Notes: a model not told the origin generated them from the sequence alone. Positions 11,008 to 19,896 are shown, counted from the first letter of the stretch. The stretch: DNA of 64,000 bases from JAGXLC01 sp964585385 (GCA_964585385.1 CAZPDP010000014.1:1-64000); one strand, 5' to 3'. A program made the numbers and translations.

Positions 11008-11586
11008 AATCTTTAACTTGAAAACAATTATACTTGGTAAAACTTGTTTGAATACATCTTCTTGATACCTGTAACCGGACTGAATTTCAGTATTTAAGCA
11101 AACATGAGAACCGATTTATTCATCATGCATTTTAAATATACATTGAAACTCCATACTTAGATTTAGAATAACCCGACAAACAAGACAAATAGACAAATAC
11201 AAGAACAATTAACCTAACGGTTCAAGTAAACGAAAATATAATTAAAAAATGAAAATCCGAATAAAAAATATATGCTAAAAAACAGTAGTTTCAATCTTGC
11301 TTTTTTTATATAATTTATATAAGAAAAGGATCTGTTTTATGATTTAAAAAACATATTAGGTATAGACAGCATTTTTGATGACTTGAAGTGATATTTCAGG
11401 AAGAGCATATATGGTAATGGCTCTGAAGGAATCGACTCTTCGGCAGGACTAAATTAACATGGACCTTCCCAGTTATAAAATATCAATCAAGCCCCGGCCT
11501 TAAGGGACTTTTTTATTTGCTTTATTTCATAAAAACCAGGCCCGGCTATACCAAAAGCAAAGCTCATCAAGGATTACCCACCCGTA
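11008..11586. other. Intergenic region upstream of the giant RHS-like gene
   Basis: No open frame of useful length and no tRNA-like fold seen. It presumably holds the promoter for the 11007-1 operon, but no clean TAnnTTTG box stands out. Around 11491-11516 an imperfect hairpin (AAGCCCC ... GGGACTT) precedes six T on the plus strand. It could be a weak terminator of a lost plus-strand transcript. Confidence 0.4.
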
Positions 11587-11733
11587 TTTTTCAGATTTTC
11601 ATGAACGGCCATTAAATTTTGTTGGAGTGCCATTAAATTTCAATAGGCGACCATCGGATTTCAATCGGGCTTTATCCAATTTTGATGGACGTTTATCGAA
11701 TTTCAATCGTGCGTCATCGGATTTTGATGGATT
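11587..11733. repeat. Seven degenerate 21-bp tandem repeats
   Basis: Units start at 11587, 11608, 11629, 11650, 11671, 11692 and 11713, each 21 nt. The loose consensus is xTTATCGxATTTxxATGGxCG. Because 21 nt is seven codons, one minus-strand frame stays open through about six heptads with a recurring (R/T)xxKF or LKS pattern (RLKFDKR, KARLKSD, RLLKFNG). No ATG starts it, and a TAA lies upstream near 11759. It looks like a decayed coding heptad repeat or a structural repeat. It sits 140 bp from the distal end of the CRISPR array. Confidence 0.7.
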
Positions 11734-11873
11734 GGATAACTTGTAGCTTAATTAGGGATTAATTATAAAGGCGATTCTCTTAATAAATGAGACAGTATTG
11801 TGTTTTGTTTCCAAAACTTTTCATAAATTTGAATATATTGTATTCGGTTCTTTGACATGTTGTTAAGGATAAC

Positions 11874-13448
11874 CACAAAATCTGATTTAAAAATTGGATA
11901 AGATATAGGACTAACGGGATTGTTCCCGGAGTTGTATTCGTTGTAGTTTGATTTAAAAATTGGATAAGATATAGGTGATGTAGGGGAAAGACTAAGACCG
12001 CTACAGTTGTGGTTTGATTTAAAAATTGGATAAGATATAGGCGCTCTTTAATTTGGAGCTGTGCCTCGGAGTTGTGGTTTGATTTAAAAATTGGATAAGA
12101 TATAGGGCAAAACATAAAATCACAGGCCCGATATTCGTTGTGGTTTGATTTAAAAATTGGATAAGATATAGGCCCGTCTTATACCTATCCCGAACAAACG
12201 GCGTTGTGGTTTGATTTAAAAATTGGATAAGATATAGGTACATCGCACCATATTTGCCGTATAAGGTGGTTGTGGTTTGATTTAAAAATTGGATAAGATA
12301 TAGGCTTAGAACATTAGAAGAGANNNNNNNNNNNNNNNNNNNNNNNNNNNNNNNNNNNNNNNNNNNNNNNNNNNNNNNNNNNNNNNNNNNNNNNNNNNNN
12401 NNNNNNNNNNNNNNNNNNNNNNNGTTGTGGTTTGATTTAAAAATTGGATAAGATATAGGCTTAGAACATTAGAAGAGAAAGGATTTGACGTTGTGGTTTG
12501 ATTTAAAAATTGGATAAGATATAGGATTAATTTATACAGACAAAAAGAAGAGAACGTTGTGGTTTGATTTAAAAATTGGATAAGATATAGGCCTACGTTG
12601 TACCATATTTCAGGCGGCTCAGTTGTGGTTTGATTTAAAAATTGGATAAGATATAGGTCGGTTTGCATGATGCACCAACCAGGATAGGTTGTGGTTTGAT
12701 TTAAAAATTGGATAAGATATAGGCCATAATTGATATATATTTAAGGTTAAACGTTGTGGTTTGATTTAAAAATTGGATAAGATATAGGCGATTGAGTTTA
12801 CAATGTTACCCAATACCGGTTGTGGTTTGATTTAAAAATTGGATAAGATATAGGAAATATAAGAAAGATCGAGAAGCATTAAAAGTTGTGGTTTGATTTA
12901 AAAATTGGATAAGATATAGGGAATCTAAAAAGATTGTTAAAATAATAAGAGTTGTGGTTTGATTTAAAAATTGGATAAGATATAGGCCCGGGTAGTCTTG
13001 CCTGTTAGGCTTTTTCGTTGTGGTTTGATTTAAAAATTGGATAAGATATAGGCTGGGTGCTTAACAGTTTAATGTACTGCTTGTTGTGGTTTGATTTAAA
13101 AATTGGATAAGATATAGGTTCGTTAATTTTATCAATTAATGCATTTGTGTTGTGGTTTGATTTAAAAATTGGATAAGATATAGGAAACACAAAGAAGCGC
13201 TGATGATTGTCAGTGTTGTGGTTTGATTTAAAAATTGGATAAGATATAGGTATTAATAAAATGTTAGGATATAACGTATGGTTGTGGTTTGATTTAAAAA
13301 TTGGATAAGATATAGGACGATAAGCATAATGCTGTTTATGGTTACTGTTGTGGTTTGATTTAAAAATTGGATAAGATATAGGTATTAATAAAATGTTAGG
13401 ATATAACGTATGGTTGTGGTTTGATTTAAAAATTGGATAAGATATAGG
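11874..13448 (+). CRISPR. Type II-C CRISPR array, 36-bp repeats, 29-30-nt spacers
   Basis: Repeat starts: 11874 (degenerate), 11940 (one mismatch), 12006, 12071, 12137, 12203, 12269, then the N gap, then 12424, 12490, 12556, 12622, 12688, 12753, 12819, 12885, 12951, 13017, 13083, 13149, 13215, 13281, 13347, 13413. That is 23 apparent repeats, or 22 if 12269 and 12424 are the same copy. The repeat begins GTTGTGGTTTGATTTAAAAA and ends GATAAGATATAGG. The GTTGTGG end pairs with the tracrRNA anti-repeat, so crRNAs read on the plus strand, opposite to the cas genes. The repeat at 11874 keeps only its last 27 nt and marks the old, cas-distal end. The spacers at 13251-13280 and 13383-13412 are identical. 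I saw no spacer matching elsewhere in the window. Confidence 0.97.
12324..12423. other. 100-N scaffold gap inside the CRISPR array
   Basis: The 55 nt before the gap (repeat 12269-12304 plus 19 nt of spacer) are the same as the first 55 nt after it (12424-12478). This is the signature of two contigs ending on a shared k-mer. Either the gap is empty or it hides further repeat-spacer units. Confidence 0.9.
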
Positions 13449-13550
13449 AATGCAACAGAAATGCATGAATATATCCACATTTTAGCCTGTATCTTTATCA
13501 AAAAAACGGCCTTCATTGAATGAAAAATTTCTTTGGAGGTCTTTTTTTTA
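13449..13550. promoter_or_regulatory. Array-cas2 intergenic segment, candidate leader
   Basis: A 102-nt AT-rich segment between the last intact repeat and the cas2 stop. It lies at the end opposite the degenerate repeat, where new spacers are expected to enter. It includes a short TTCATTGAATGAA palindrome and A/T runs. Leader function is inferred from position only. Confidence 0.4.
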
Positions 13551-13889
13551 TTAAAACAATTCCAGTTGCTTTGGAGCTTCGGGGAGTGGATCGGATTTGC
13601 TTCCCCAGAAATTGTCTATCTGGCCATACTGTTTGTCGGTTATGGTTAATATGCTGACCTGCCCTTTGGGTGGCATGAAGCTTTTTACTCTTTTTTTGTG
13701 CACTTCTGCGCTTTCCTTGCTGGCGCAATGGCGGATATAAACCGAATACTGCATCATTGTAAACCCGTCTTTTTCCAGGTTTTTCCTGAATTTTGTTGCT
13801 GCTTTCCTTTCGGTTTTTTTTACAACGGGTAAATCGAAAAATACAAACAGCCACATAATGTGATAAGCGTTCAGACGGTTATGAGACAT
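13551..13889 (-). CDS. cas2: CRISPR-associated endonuclease Cas2
   Basis: 112 residues from the ATG at 13889 (MSHNRLNAYHIMWLFVFFDL). An in-frame TTG at 13901 could add four residues but would overlap cas1; the ATG leaves one base after the cas1 stop. The beta-strand with the conserved Asp (FFDLP, D19) and the ferredoxin-like fold pattern (MMQYSVYIRHC, GQVSILTITDKQYGQI) are typical of type II Cas2. With Cas1 it forms the spacer-integration complex, in which Cas2 is mainly structural. It is the last gene of cas9-cas1-cas2, 102 nt from the array. A plus-one frame also stays open here but is a shadow. Confidence 0.95.
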   Translation of the reverse strand: MSHNRLNAYHIMWLFVFFDLPVVKKTERKAATKFRKNLEKDGFTMMQYSVYIRHCASKESAEVHKKRVKSFMPPKGQVSILTITDKQYGQIDNFWGSKSDPLPEAPKQLELF

Positions 13890-13890
13890 A

Positions 13891-14787
13891 TTAATTATCA
13901 ATTACCGGGTAGTCCAGCTTCCCGGCTTCGCCGTTAAAGCACCTGGCAAGGGAGGCTGTTGTGTTTGACAATCCTATCATCAAAGGTTTGGTATGTTTTT
14001 TAAAACAGACATCCATGGTAAGAACATTCAATAATTTTGCTTTGGCTTCTTTATCCAGTTCGTCATACCTGTTGCCACTATTCACCATTTCAGCTACTGT
14101 TTTATCCACAAAGGGCCGGTAAGGTTCCATCATATCATCTGCAAGGCAATAGGCATTGTAGCGGTTCCTGTGATGGATCCCGAGTGTGGGAAGCAAACCT
14201 GAACCCACGAGTGAACGGGCTACTGCAGCCCTTAAAATGGCATACCCATAATTAAGCAGAGAGTTAGGCGGTATACCATCCCTGTGCCGTTTAAAATCCT
14301 CAATGGGAAACAACTGCGACCAGTAATGCCTGGACGCCGCTGCCTCCTGGTTTGTTGCATCATCGCTTCTGACATTTTTCAGGTAAGTTCCAAGATTCCC
14401 TGTGTCTCTTTCCAGTTGCTCCAGCAATAGCTTCTGGTTTTTAATTTTGGCCTTAATCGTTTGTTGCCAGAGCTTTTTCTTCAGGGGCAGTTTTGCATCA
14501 ATTTGGTTGCGAAACAGTTCATTCTGCAAATGATGGGAATCCAGGTGAAGAAGCATGGAAGCGGGCATATGCTTTTCGTTGCAAAAAACCACGGCCACAT
14601 TGTTTTCAATGAGTTTCGACATCAGGTATTGCGAGAAAGTAACTTGTGGATGCTCCACCACAACGAATCCAATATCCTCAACCGGGATAGTTTGTATCTC
14701 TCCGGTTTCCTTGTCGGTTACCAGAAGTTGATTCTGTTTAAAATTCAAATAATAGGAATTGCTGAAAAATAAGGTACGCTTTATCAT
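13891..14787 (-). CDS. cas1: Type II CRISPR-associated integrase Cas1
   Basis: 298 residues, normal for type II Cas1. Metal-ligand candidates are E148 (NQEAAASRHYW), H205 or H206 (TLGIHHRNRYN) and E221 (DDMMEPYRPF), in the usual order and spacing. The N-terminal beta-domain (KRTLFFSNSYYLNF) is intact. It integrates prespacers into the array with Cas2. It starts 3 nt after the cas9 stop, so the three genes are one operon. No Csn2 or Cas4 gene is present, which fits subtype II-C. Confidence 0.97.
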   Translation of the reverse strand: MIKRTLFFSNSYYLNFKQNQLLVTDKETGEIQTIPVEDIGFVVVEHPQVTFSQYLMSKLIENNVAVVFCNEKHMPASMLLHLDSHHLQNELFRNQIDAKLPLKKKLWQQTIKAKIKNQKLLLEQLERDTGNLGTYLKNVRSDDATNQEAAASRHYWSQLFPIEDFKRHRDGIPPNSLLNYGYAILRAAVARSLVGSGLLPTLGIHHRNRYNAYCLADDMMEPYRPFVDKTVAEMVNSGNRYDELDKEAKAKLLNVLTMDVCFKKHTKPLMIGLSNTTASLARCFNGEAGKLDYPVIDN

Positions 14788-14790
14788 AAA

Positions 14791-17700
14791 CTATATATTT
14801 ATTGTACCAAGTATATTTTGTTTTACTTTTTGGGGATTATACCTATACCAACCAGTATTTCCATCTCCAAAACCTTTTATATAAATATAATGATATTTCG
14901 CGTCTTTATCTGGTCTTGAATCAAGGTGATGCCTAAAACAAATTTCCATAAAATAATCTGCTCCAGCAATTTTTTGTACTATATATAAATGTTTTGAGAT
15001 TTCCTCATTATTCAGTTTAGTAATATCTTTTGATTTAAGTCCCAGTAAAAACATATCATTTTCCTGAAAAGTTTCTATGAGTTCCCAGCCTTTTAAAGGT
15101 CTCTTTTCAATAACTGGTTTACCAGAAATTATTCTTTGCACAGCTTCCCAAAAAGAAACTACTTTTTTATATAAATTACCATTTTGATCCTCATAGATAG
15201 CTATATGATGATTGTTCCTTGGATTCACGTATTGATTGATAGCTTCTTCTTTTTTCAGTTGTTTTGCATTGTTCAATACTTCCCGTATTCTTACTTTTCT
15301 GACAGGGACCGGATCGCCGTTCCTGTTTGGAAGGTGAATCCTGGTTCGTTTTTCGCCGGTTTCAGGGTCTTTCTCAAAAAGAGCACCTGTTGGAATGGTG
15401 TAGCCGGAAGATATATCGACTCCTTCTTTTCTTACTTGTTCTTCAATTAAGCTTCTTATCCTTTCATCAACGATTTTTTCAACATGTTTCTTTGTGGTTA
15501 TTTGTTCCAGTGGCTTTCTTATATGAAAATATGTTTTCCCGTTTTCCCGGTGCATTCCATAAACAGAATCCTTATGCAGCTCCCCTCTTGCTGAAATGCC
15601 TTTGCTTTTGTATTTTTTCCCGTTCTTTTTAATAGTCTTCTTCACATTCTGCGCAACTTTTCTGTTTGCCGCATGAGAGACAAGGATCTGTTCAATGGAG
15701 CCATACGCTTCATTAAAAAAGCTTTCCCAGGGGAGTGGAAACTGTTCTGCCTTGTACCCCTTACTCTTTTTGCTTGCATTGGACAATTCTTTTAAATAAG
15801 ATGCCCTGCTGCATGCTGTGGCCAGTGCATCAATGGCATGGTGCCTGTGATCCTCCCTCCTTTTGGTTGGGATAAACAATCCATCTCTCACAAAACCATG
15901 GACAAGCTCTCCCTTTTTGCTAAGTTTATTAGGTATCTCATTGCGTTTAGAAAAATCCCATTTTATCATTTCTTTTATAGAATTTTCATTGTCCATTACA
16001 GCCCAATAGTGCCCGGTCTCTTTTGCATCCGTTTTAACAGGTTTTTGTAATATAGCATTCAAACCCCACAGGTGTCGCAATTCATTTGTAATGGCTCCCT
16101 GCGTTACATATACCTTAGGACATACAGACTTCAGATAATCTCTGGCAGCCTTTGAGATATAGCGTGTATCGTTCAGTTGTCTTTCGATAAAATCTTCCAG
16201 CTTATAGTCCTTTGTCGAAACAAAACGCTGATATTTCCGATAATTATTGGGCGCTATCAATCGTTTTGCCTGCTCTTTAACCTTTTCCCATTTGGCTGGA
16301 TTGTCCCTGTAAAACTGCCAGGGTGTTTTATTTCCCTTGAGTTGATTTTCTTTTGCTTCGCAGATGGTCTTATTCATAAAACTATCATCCAGAGAAATGC
16401 TGTATGGAATGATGTGCTCAACCTGATATTTGTTGTTATTGAACAACTCCTCCAGGCTCACCTGGCTTCCTGTATAAGGGCATACCTTCTGGGATTCCTC
16501 CCATAGTATATATTTCTGGATGTTGTTTCGAGAATGGGATAAACCAAATTCATCTAGTATTTTTCGCACTTCGTCGTTTTTCTCCTCTCTTCTCATATTT
16601 TCAAACCGCTGGTTCTCCCTTGCATCTTTACTTTGCTTCAATTCCCGTGCCATTTCCACCCTTATTTCATCCGGTTTGCCGTATTCACCCACAATCGCAT
16701 TAACCACTCTTTTTGTTTCATTAAGCGCTTTTTGTACTATTGGATTTCTCAACTCCGGTGGAGTATCCAGTTTATCCTGGTGACCTGGTATGGTTTCCAC
16801 CTGGCTGTGATGGTATAATTTGCTAAGTTGTTTATCCGAAAGCTTGAATTGTTCCTTTAAAAATTCTCTGATTCTTTTTAAAAGCTCACCTTCTTTGTAT
16901 TTTTCGGAACTAATGGATTCAATGTTATCTTTTATCAGTCTTTTATCTTCATCACTCAATTCTTTCCACCCACTGCCAAAAGAATTCACAGCACCTCCAA
17001 GCAGAACAGCTTCATTATACAAATAACCCTCCTTTAAAAAGGGCAGTATATTTCTTATCGCTTTCAGACTAAGCCGGGAATAATCCTGGTCCAGGTGAAT
17101 TTTTTCAATCTTCCCCGTATCTTTATCCTTCAAGCCAAAGCTTTTTTTTAGTTTTTCAACCAACATCTCATTGTTGTCATAAGAAAAAAAGCAATGCCAT
17201 ATACTGTTTTGATACTCATTCCATACTTTAGCAGAAAATAGCTTTGTCAATTTTGCATGGGTTTTGTTTCCGAAAACTTTGTGGGAGTCCTCATAATTAA
17301 AGATTTCATCTTCTAGCTTTAAGGCCTTTTTAATTTTTATAAACTCAAAGCTCTTATCTTTCGAGTTTATAAGTCTCACAACCTTTTCTCTTTGCTCATT
17401 ATCCAATGCCTGATTTTTACCATATTTAATTGTATTAACAAACTGCCAGGCTCTGAAAAGCTCATACTCCGGATGAGATACTGAACAAACCGGTTTTCCT
17501 TTTTCCACCCACCTATTCGTATCCTTGTCAAAAAACATGTAACTTTCAAAAGTGCACTTACCTAAAAGATGCTTTTGAGAACGTAAAGGTCTCTGATAAA
17601 ACAAAAGGCCATCTTCAGGATCCCCGATTTCCTGTTTTAATTTATCGGTTAGGACATTTGGATAAAAGGTTTTCTGTTTCTCCCAGATTTTTTCGAATTC

Positions 17701-18279
17701 ATCAACATACATCTGTCTTGTGGTATAGCGGTTACGTCTGCGCTCTTCATGCGGATTAAGATTGTATAATAACTCTCCCAGTGTTCTGTATCCCTGGTTT
17801 AATTCTTCTTTGGTTTCATTAATGCTTATGGTATCCGTTTTTGAGCTTCCCTTAAATATTGCACTATCTTCCTGTCCGGCTTTTCTGTTGCTTTTAAACC
17901 CTCTCCTTTGCGCAATATGATAAAAAATTCTGCCCAACTCATACAATGATATTTTTTCATCCAGCGCTTTTGTCCTCAACTCGTAGGGGTCCATCATTAT
18001 CCAGTTATTCATCTCGTCTTTATTTCGCGGACACAAATCTTTGGATTTAAGTTTTTTAATTACCAGTTGCTTTCTTAACTGTGTTCTGAAATTTTGTCTG
18101 CGTGTTTGACGGGCTTCACGGCGGGCAGCATTTTTAGATATCTCCTTACCCCTTGAATCGCGGTTTACACCTTCTGCGAAAATTCTTACTCCTGTATCAA
18201 TAATGCTATGGTTATCTAAATCGACAAGGGCCCATCCTATTGAATTGGTGCCTAAGTCCAGTCCTAATGTTTTGCTCAT
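14791..18279 (-). CDS. cas9: Cas9 RNA-guided endonuclease, type II-C, 1162 aa
   Basis: RuvC-I Asp is D8 (LGLDLGTNSIGW). An Arg-rich bridge helix spans about 51-71 (AARREARQTRRQNFRTQLRK). RuvC-II Glu is E542 (IRVEMARE). HNH catalytic residues are H622 and N645 (QVEHIIPYS ... AKENQLKG), and RuvC-III is HHAID with D817. All nuclease residues are present. The PAM-interacting region would be roughly 950-1162. The length is compact for the Bacteroidota, where many Cas9 proteins are near 1400 residues. First gene of cas9-cas1-cas2; the tracrRNA lies divergently just upstream. The PAM cannot be read from the sequence. Confidence 0.97.
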   Translation of the reverse strand: MSKTLGLDLGTNSIGWALVDLDNHSIIDTGVRIFAEGVNRDSRGKEISKNAARREARQTRRQNFRTQLRKQLVIKKLKSKDLCPRNKDEMNNWIMMDPYELRTKALDEKISLYELGRIFYHIAQRRGFKSNRKAGQEDSAIFKGSSKTDTISINETKEELNQGYRTLGELLYNLNPHEERRRNRYTTRQMYVDEFEKIWEKQKTFYPNVLTDKLKQEIGDPEDGLLFYQRPLRSQKHLLGKCTFESYMFFDKDTNRWVEKGKPVCSVSHPEYELFRAWQFVNTIKYGKNQALDNEQREKVVRLINSKDKSFEFIKIKKALKLEDEIFNYEDSHKVFGNKTHAKLTKLFSAKVWNEYQNSIWHCFFSYDNNEMLVEKLKKSFGLKDKDTGKIEKIHLDQDYSRLSLKAIRNILPFLKEGYLYNEAVLLGGAVNSFGSGWKELSDEDKRLIKDNIESISSEKYKEGELLKRIREFLKEQFKLSDKQLSKLYHHSQVETIPGHQDKLDTPPELRNPIVQKALNETKRVVNAIVGEYGKPDEIRVEMARELKQSKDARENQRFENMRREEKNDEVRKILDEFGLSHSRNNIQKYILWEESQKVCPYTGSQVSLEELFNNNKYQVEHIIPYSISLDDSFMNKTICEAKENQLKGNKTPWQFYRDNPAKWEKVKEQAKRLIAPNNYRKYQRFVSTKDYKLEDFIERQLNDTRYISKAARDYLKSVCPKVYVTQGAITNELRHLWGLNAILQKPVKTDAKETGHYWAVMDNENSIKEMIKWDFSKRNEIPNKLSKKGELVHGFVRDGLFIPTKRREDHRHHAIDALATACSRASYLKELSNASKKSKGYKAEQFPLPWESFFNEAYGSIEQILVSHAANRKVAQNVKKTIKKNGKKYKSKGISARGELHKDSVYGMHRENGKTYFHIRKPLEQITTKKHVEKIVDERIRSLIEEQVRKEGVDISSGYTIPTGALFEKDPETGEKRTRIHLPNRNGDPVPVRKVRIREVLNNAKQLKKEEAINQYVNPRNNHHIAIYEDQNGNLYKKVVSFWEAVQRIISGKPVIEKRPLKGWELIETFQENDMFLLGLKSKDITKLNNEEISKHLYIVQKIAGADYFMEICFRHHLDSRPDKDAKYHYIYIKGFGDGNTGWYRYNPQKVKQNILGTINI

Positions 18280-18348
18280 ATCTTTAAATTTTATGATTCT
18301 CTATTTTAAAATTAACAAAATTTTACTAATTTAGTAGTTAGATTAATA

Positions 18349-18431
18349 CCAATTTTTAATCTTATCACAAAAAGGCTATAAGCCGAAGTGTTGCAAAACA
18401 CTCGGGTTCCGCTTCCGGCGGAACCTTTTTT
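18349..18431 (+). ncRNA. tracrRNA (anti-repeat plus three hairpins)
   Basis: 18349-18370 (CCAATTTTTAATCTTATCAC then AA) is an anti-repeat to the array repeat. The 5' TTGTG pairs with CACAA (5 bp). After an internal loop, GATT pairs with AATC, and after one bulged U, AAAAATTGG pairs with CCAATTTTT. The tail folds into GGCT-ATA-AGCC (18374-18384), AGTGTT-GCAA-AACACT (18387-18402) and an 8-bp GGTTCCGC/GCGGAACC stem (18405-18425) followed by six T. It is transcribed on the plus strand, divergent from cas9. The true 5' end may lie some bases upstream, and no clear promoter was seen. Confidence 0.93.
18405..18431 (+). terminator. Rho-independent terminator of tracrRNA
   Basis: Perfect 8-bp stem 18405-18412 / 18418-18425 with a 5-nt loop and six T at 18426-18431. 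Confidence 0.93.
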
Positions 18432-18664
18432 ATTCCTGGTAGTTTATTATAAGATATGAAAGGTTAAAATTTAAGCTTGCTGCATACCATTTAAAGTGTT
18501 CCTTATTGGATTTCAGTTTTAGTAAAGTAGGTCTTTTTTGCAGGAAGTACCGGATTAGAATACTTTATTTTCTGTTTAGCAATAAGCTTCTTATAAGAGC
18601 AGTTTTTAAATTTGCCAATGCATCAGCTGTTGCCACCTACAAACTTTTGAGGGCTGGCATTCTA

Positions 18665-19369
18665 TTAAGTCGTTCGTTGATTTGAATAGTTTTCAATTCG
18701 TTTGTTTCTTGATTTAATGAAATGAACCACTCTGTTTTTATATTCTAAATATTCGTCAATGTCGGAAAAAGCCGGTTTTGTTCTGAAGTCATCAAACGGC
18801 AGGTAAAATTTTATATTTTGGTTTTTATCAACAAGATCATCAAGTAGAAAGAATTTGATATAGCCAATAAAACTTTCAAACAAGTCAAAGAAGTTTTTAT
18901 ATCTCAATAAAGTATCGTAAAGCGGACTTTGTTGTCCCATATAAAACCGTCGAATACACTCTAAGGTTAAGTCAAATCTGTCATCAATTAAACGATTCAT
19001 TCCACGGGCTTGATTGATTGTATGTTTTCCTCTGATTTTTTTGTTAGGAAAAAGAATATACCCACCTATGGTTGAACCCGTGTCAAAAACTTCTTCTACT
19101 TCATTTGGGATTTGTTTGGTAAGCCAATGTTTTCGTTTATGATTCTTGTATGAGTGAGTTATAGCATCACTTCCCAAAAAGAATTCTCCGAGTTCTGAAT
19201 TATGAAATAAATAAGCTCCATTTTTATTGTCAGACAGTTCAAACAAATTTCCATTAGGCAAAGTTTTGCTCCATAACACCTTATGATATTTACGAAGCGT
19301 CGGGCTGGTATTGTCCGGGTCACCACCCTTTGCATCAGAGTAAACATTAAATGCGGTATCAACTATCAT
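18665..19369 (-). CDS. DUF6994-like protein
   Basis: 234 residues, no signal peptide or membrane segment. The pattern DPDNTSPTLRKYHKVLWSKTLPNG, a HNSELGEFFLGSDAITHSY stretch, GGYILFPNKK, TINQARGMNR and DRFDLTLECIRRFY match what I recall of the DUF6994 family, whose function is unknown. The acidic/aromatic C-terminal half (FYLPFDDF, YLEYKNRVVHFI) is also family-like. It is the array-side gene of the palindrome-separated minus-strand island and sits between tracrRNA/cas9 and a HigBA module, a typical accessory or defence-type location. Recognition is from memory of motifs only. Confidence 0.6.
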   Translation of the reverse strand: MIVDTAFNVYSDAKGGDPDNTSPTLRKYHKVLWSKTLPNGNLFELSDNKNGAYLFHNSELGEFFLGSDAITHSYKNHKRKHWLTKQIPNEVEEVFDTGSTIGGYILFPNKKIRGKHTINQARGMNRLIDDRFDLTLECIRRFYMGQQSPLYDTLLRYKNFFDLFESFIGYIKFFLLDDLVDKNQNIKFYLPFDDFRTKPAFSDIDEYLEYKNRVVHFIKSRNKRIENYSNQRTT

Positions 19370-19454
19370 TTATCCTGCCGTTTTTTATTGTTTTCTATAT
19401 AGTTGAATTCTCTTTAATTGGCTTTTTCAGTCGTTTTTTTTGCTTACCATTAAA

Positions 19455-19581
19455 CGACTAGCTATAAGCAAAGTGCGGGATTTACAGAGACGCGTTCTCA
19501 TCCCCCGTTACAAAATTTTGCTGAAGCCAACCACCATAGACGCTGGAAGATTACCCGCATGGGCGTATACAGCCTGTTCTG
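19455..19581. repeat. Imperfect palindromic element A
   Basis: Arms at 19461-19479 (GCTATAAGCAAAGTGCGGG) and 19554-19573 (CCCGCATGGGCGTATACAGC) are inverted copies with a few differences. It shares the exact stretch GCAAAGTGCGGGATTTACAG and beyond (33 nt, to TTCTCA) with element B. It lies directly downstream of higA. Confidence 0.8.
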
Positions 19582-19590
19582 GTGTGTTTT

Positions 19591-19896
19591 TTATTCTTCA
19601 GTCTGCTCTATACGTTTGTGTCTAATCCGTTTAAAAAGATCTCCATGTCGATATCTTTCCTCTTCCAAATCATAATCATCCTGTAAACCAAGCCAAAATT
19701 TTGGTGTGTTGCCAAAAAAAGCACTCAGTCTTAATGCTGTATCGGCTGTAATTCGACGTTTCCCTTTTATTATCTGAGAAATTCGTGTCTGTGGTATACC
19801 AATCTCTTTCGATAATCGATATGCAGTTATCTCCGTTGGATCCAAGAATTCTTCTTTTAAAATCTCACCGGGATGTATATTAGGTAATTTATCCAT
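19591..19896 (-). CDS. higA: HigA-family XRE antitoxin
   Basis: 101 residues. The start NIHPGEILKEEFLDP and the helix-turn-helix at about 24-52 (ITAYRLSKEIGIPQTRISQI) are characteristic of HigA antitoxins, and the C-terminal NTPKFWLGLQDDYDLE is the usual dimer region. It binds and neutralises HigB and represses its own operon. It follows higB by 12 nt, the toxin-first order usual for higBA. Palindromic element A begins just past its stop. Confidence 0.9.
   Translation of the reverse strand: MDKLPNIHPGEILKEEFLDPTEITAYRLSKEIGIPQTRISQIIKGKRRITADTALRLSAFFGNTPKFWLGLQDDYDLEEERYRHGDLFKRIRHKRIEQTEE

Noticed and set aside
11910..13412. Self-targeting spacers against this window
   Set aside because: By eye no spacer matched other parts of the window on either strand; a full search was not possible.
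11780..13478. Minus-strand ORFs across the CRISPR array with repeated YLIQFLNQTTT or PISYPIFKSNHN peptides
   Set aside because: These are translations of the repeat itself with period 22 codons, not genes.
13513..13854. Alternative-frame ORF overlapping cas2
   Set aside because: The cas2 frame carries the conserved FFDLP and strands; this frame is basic low-complexity shadow sequence.
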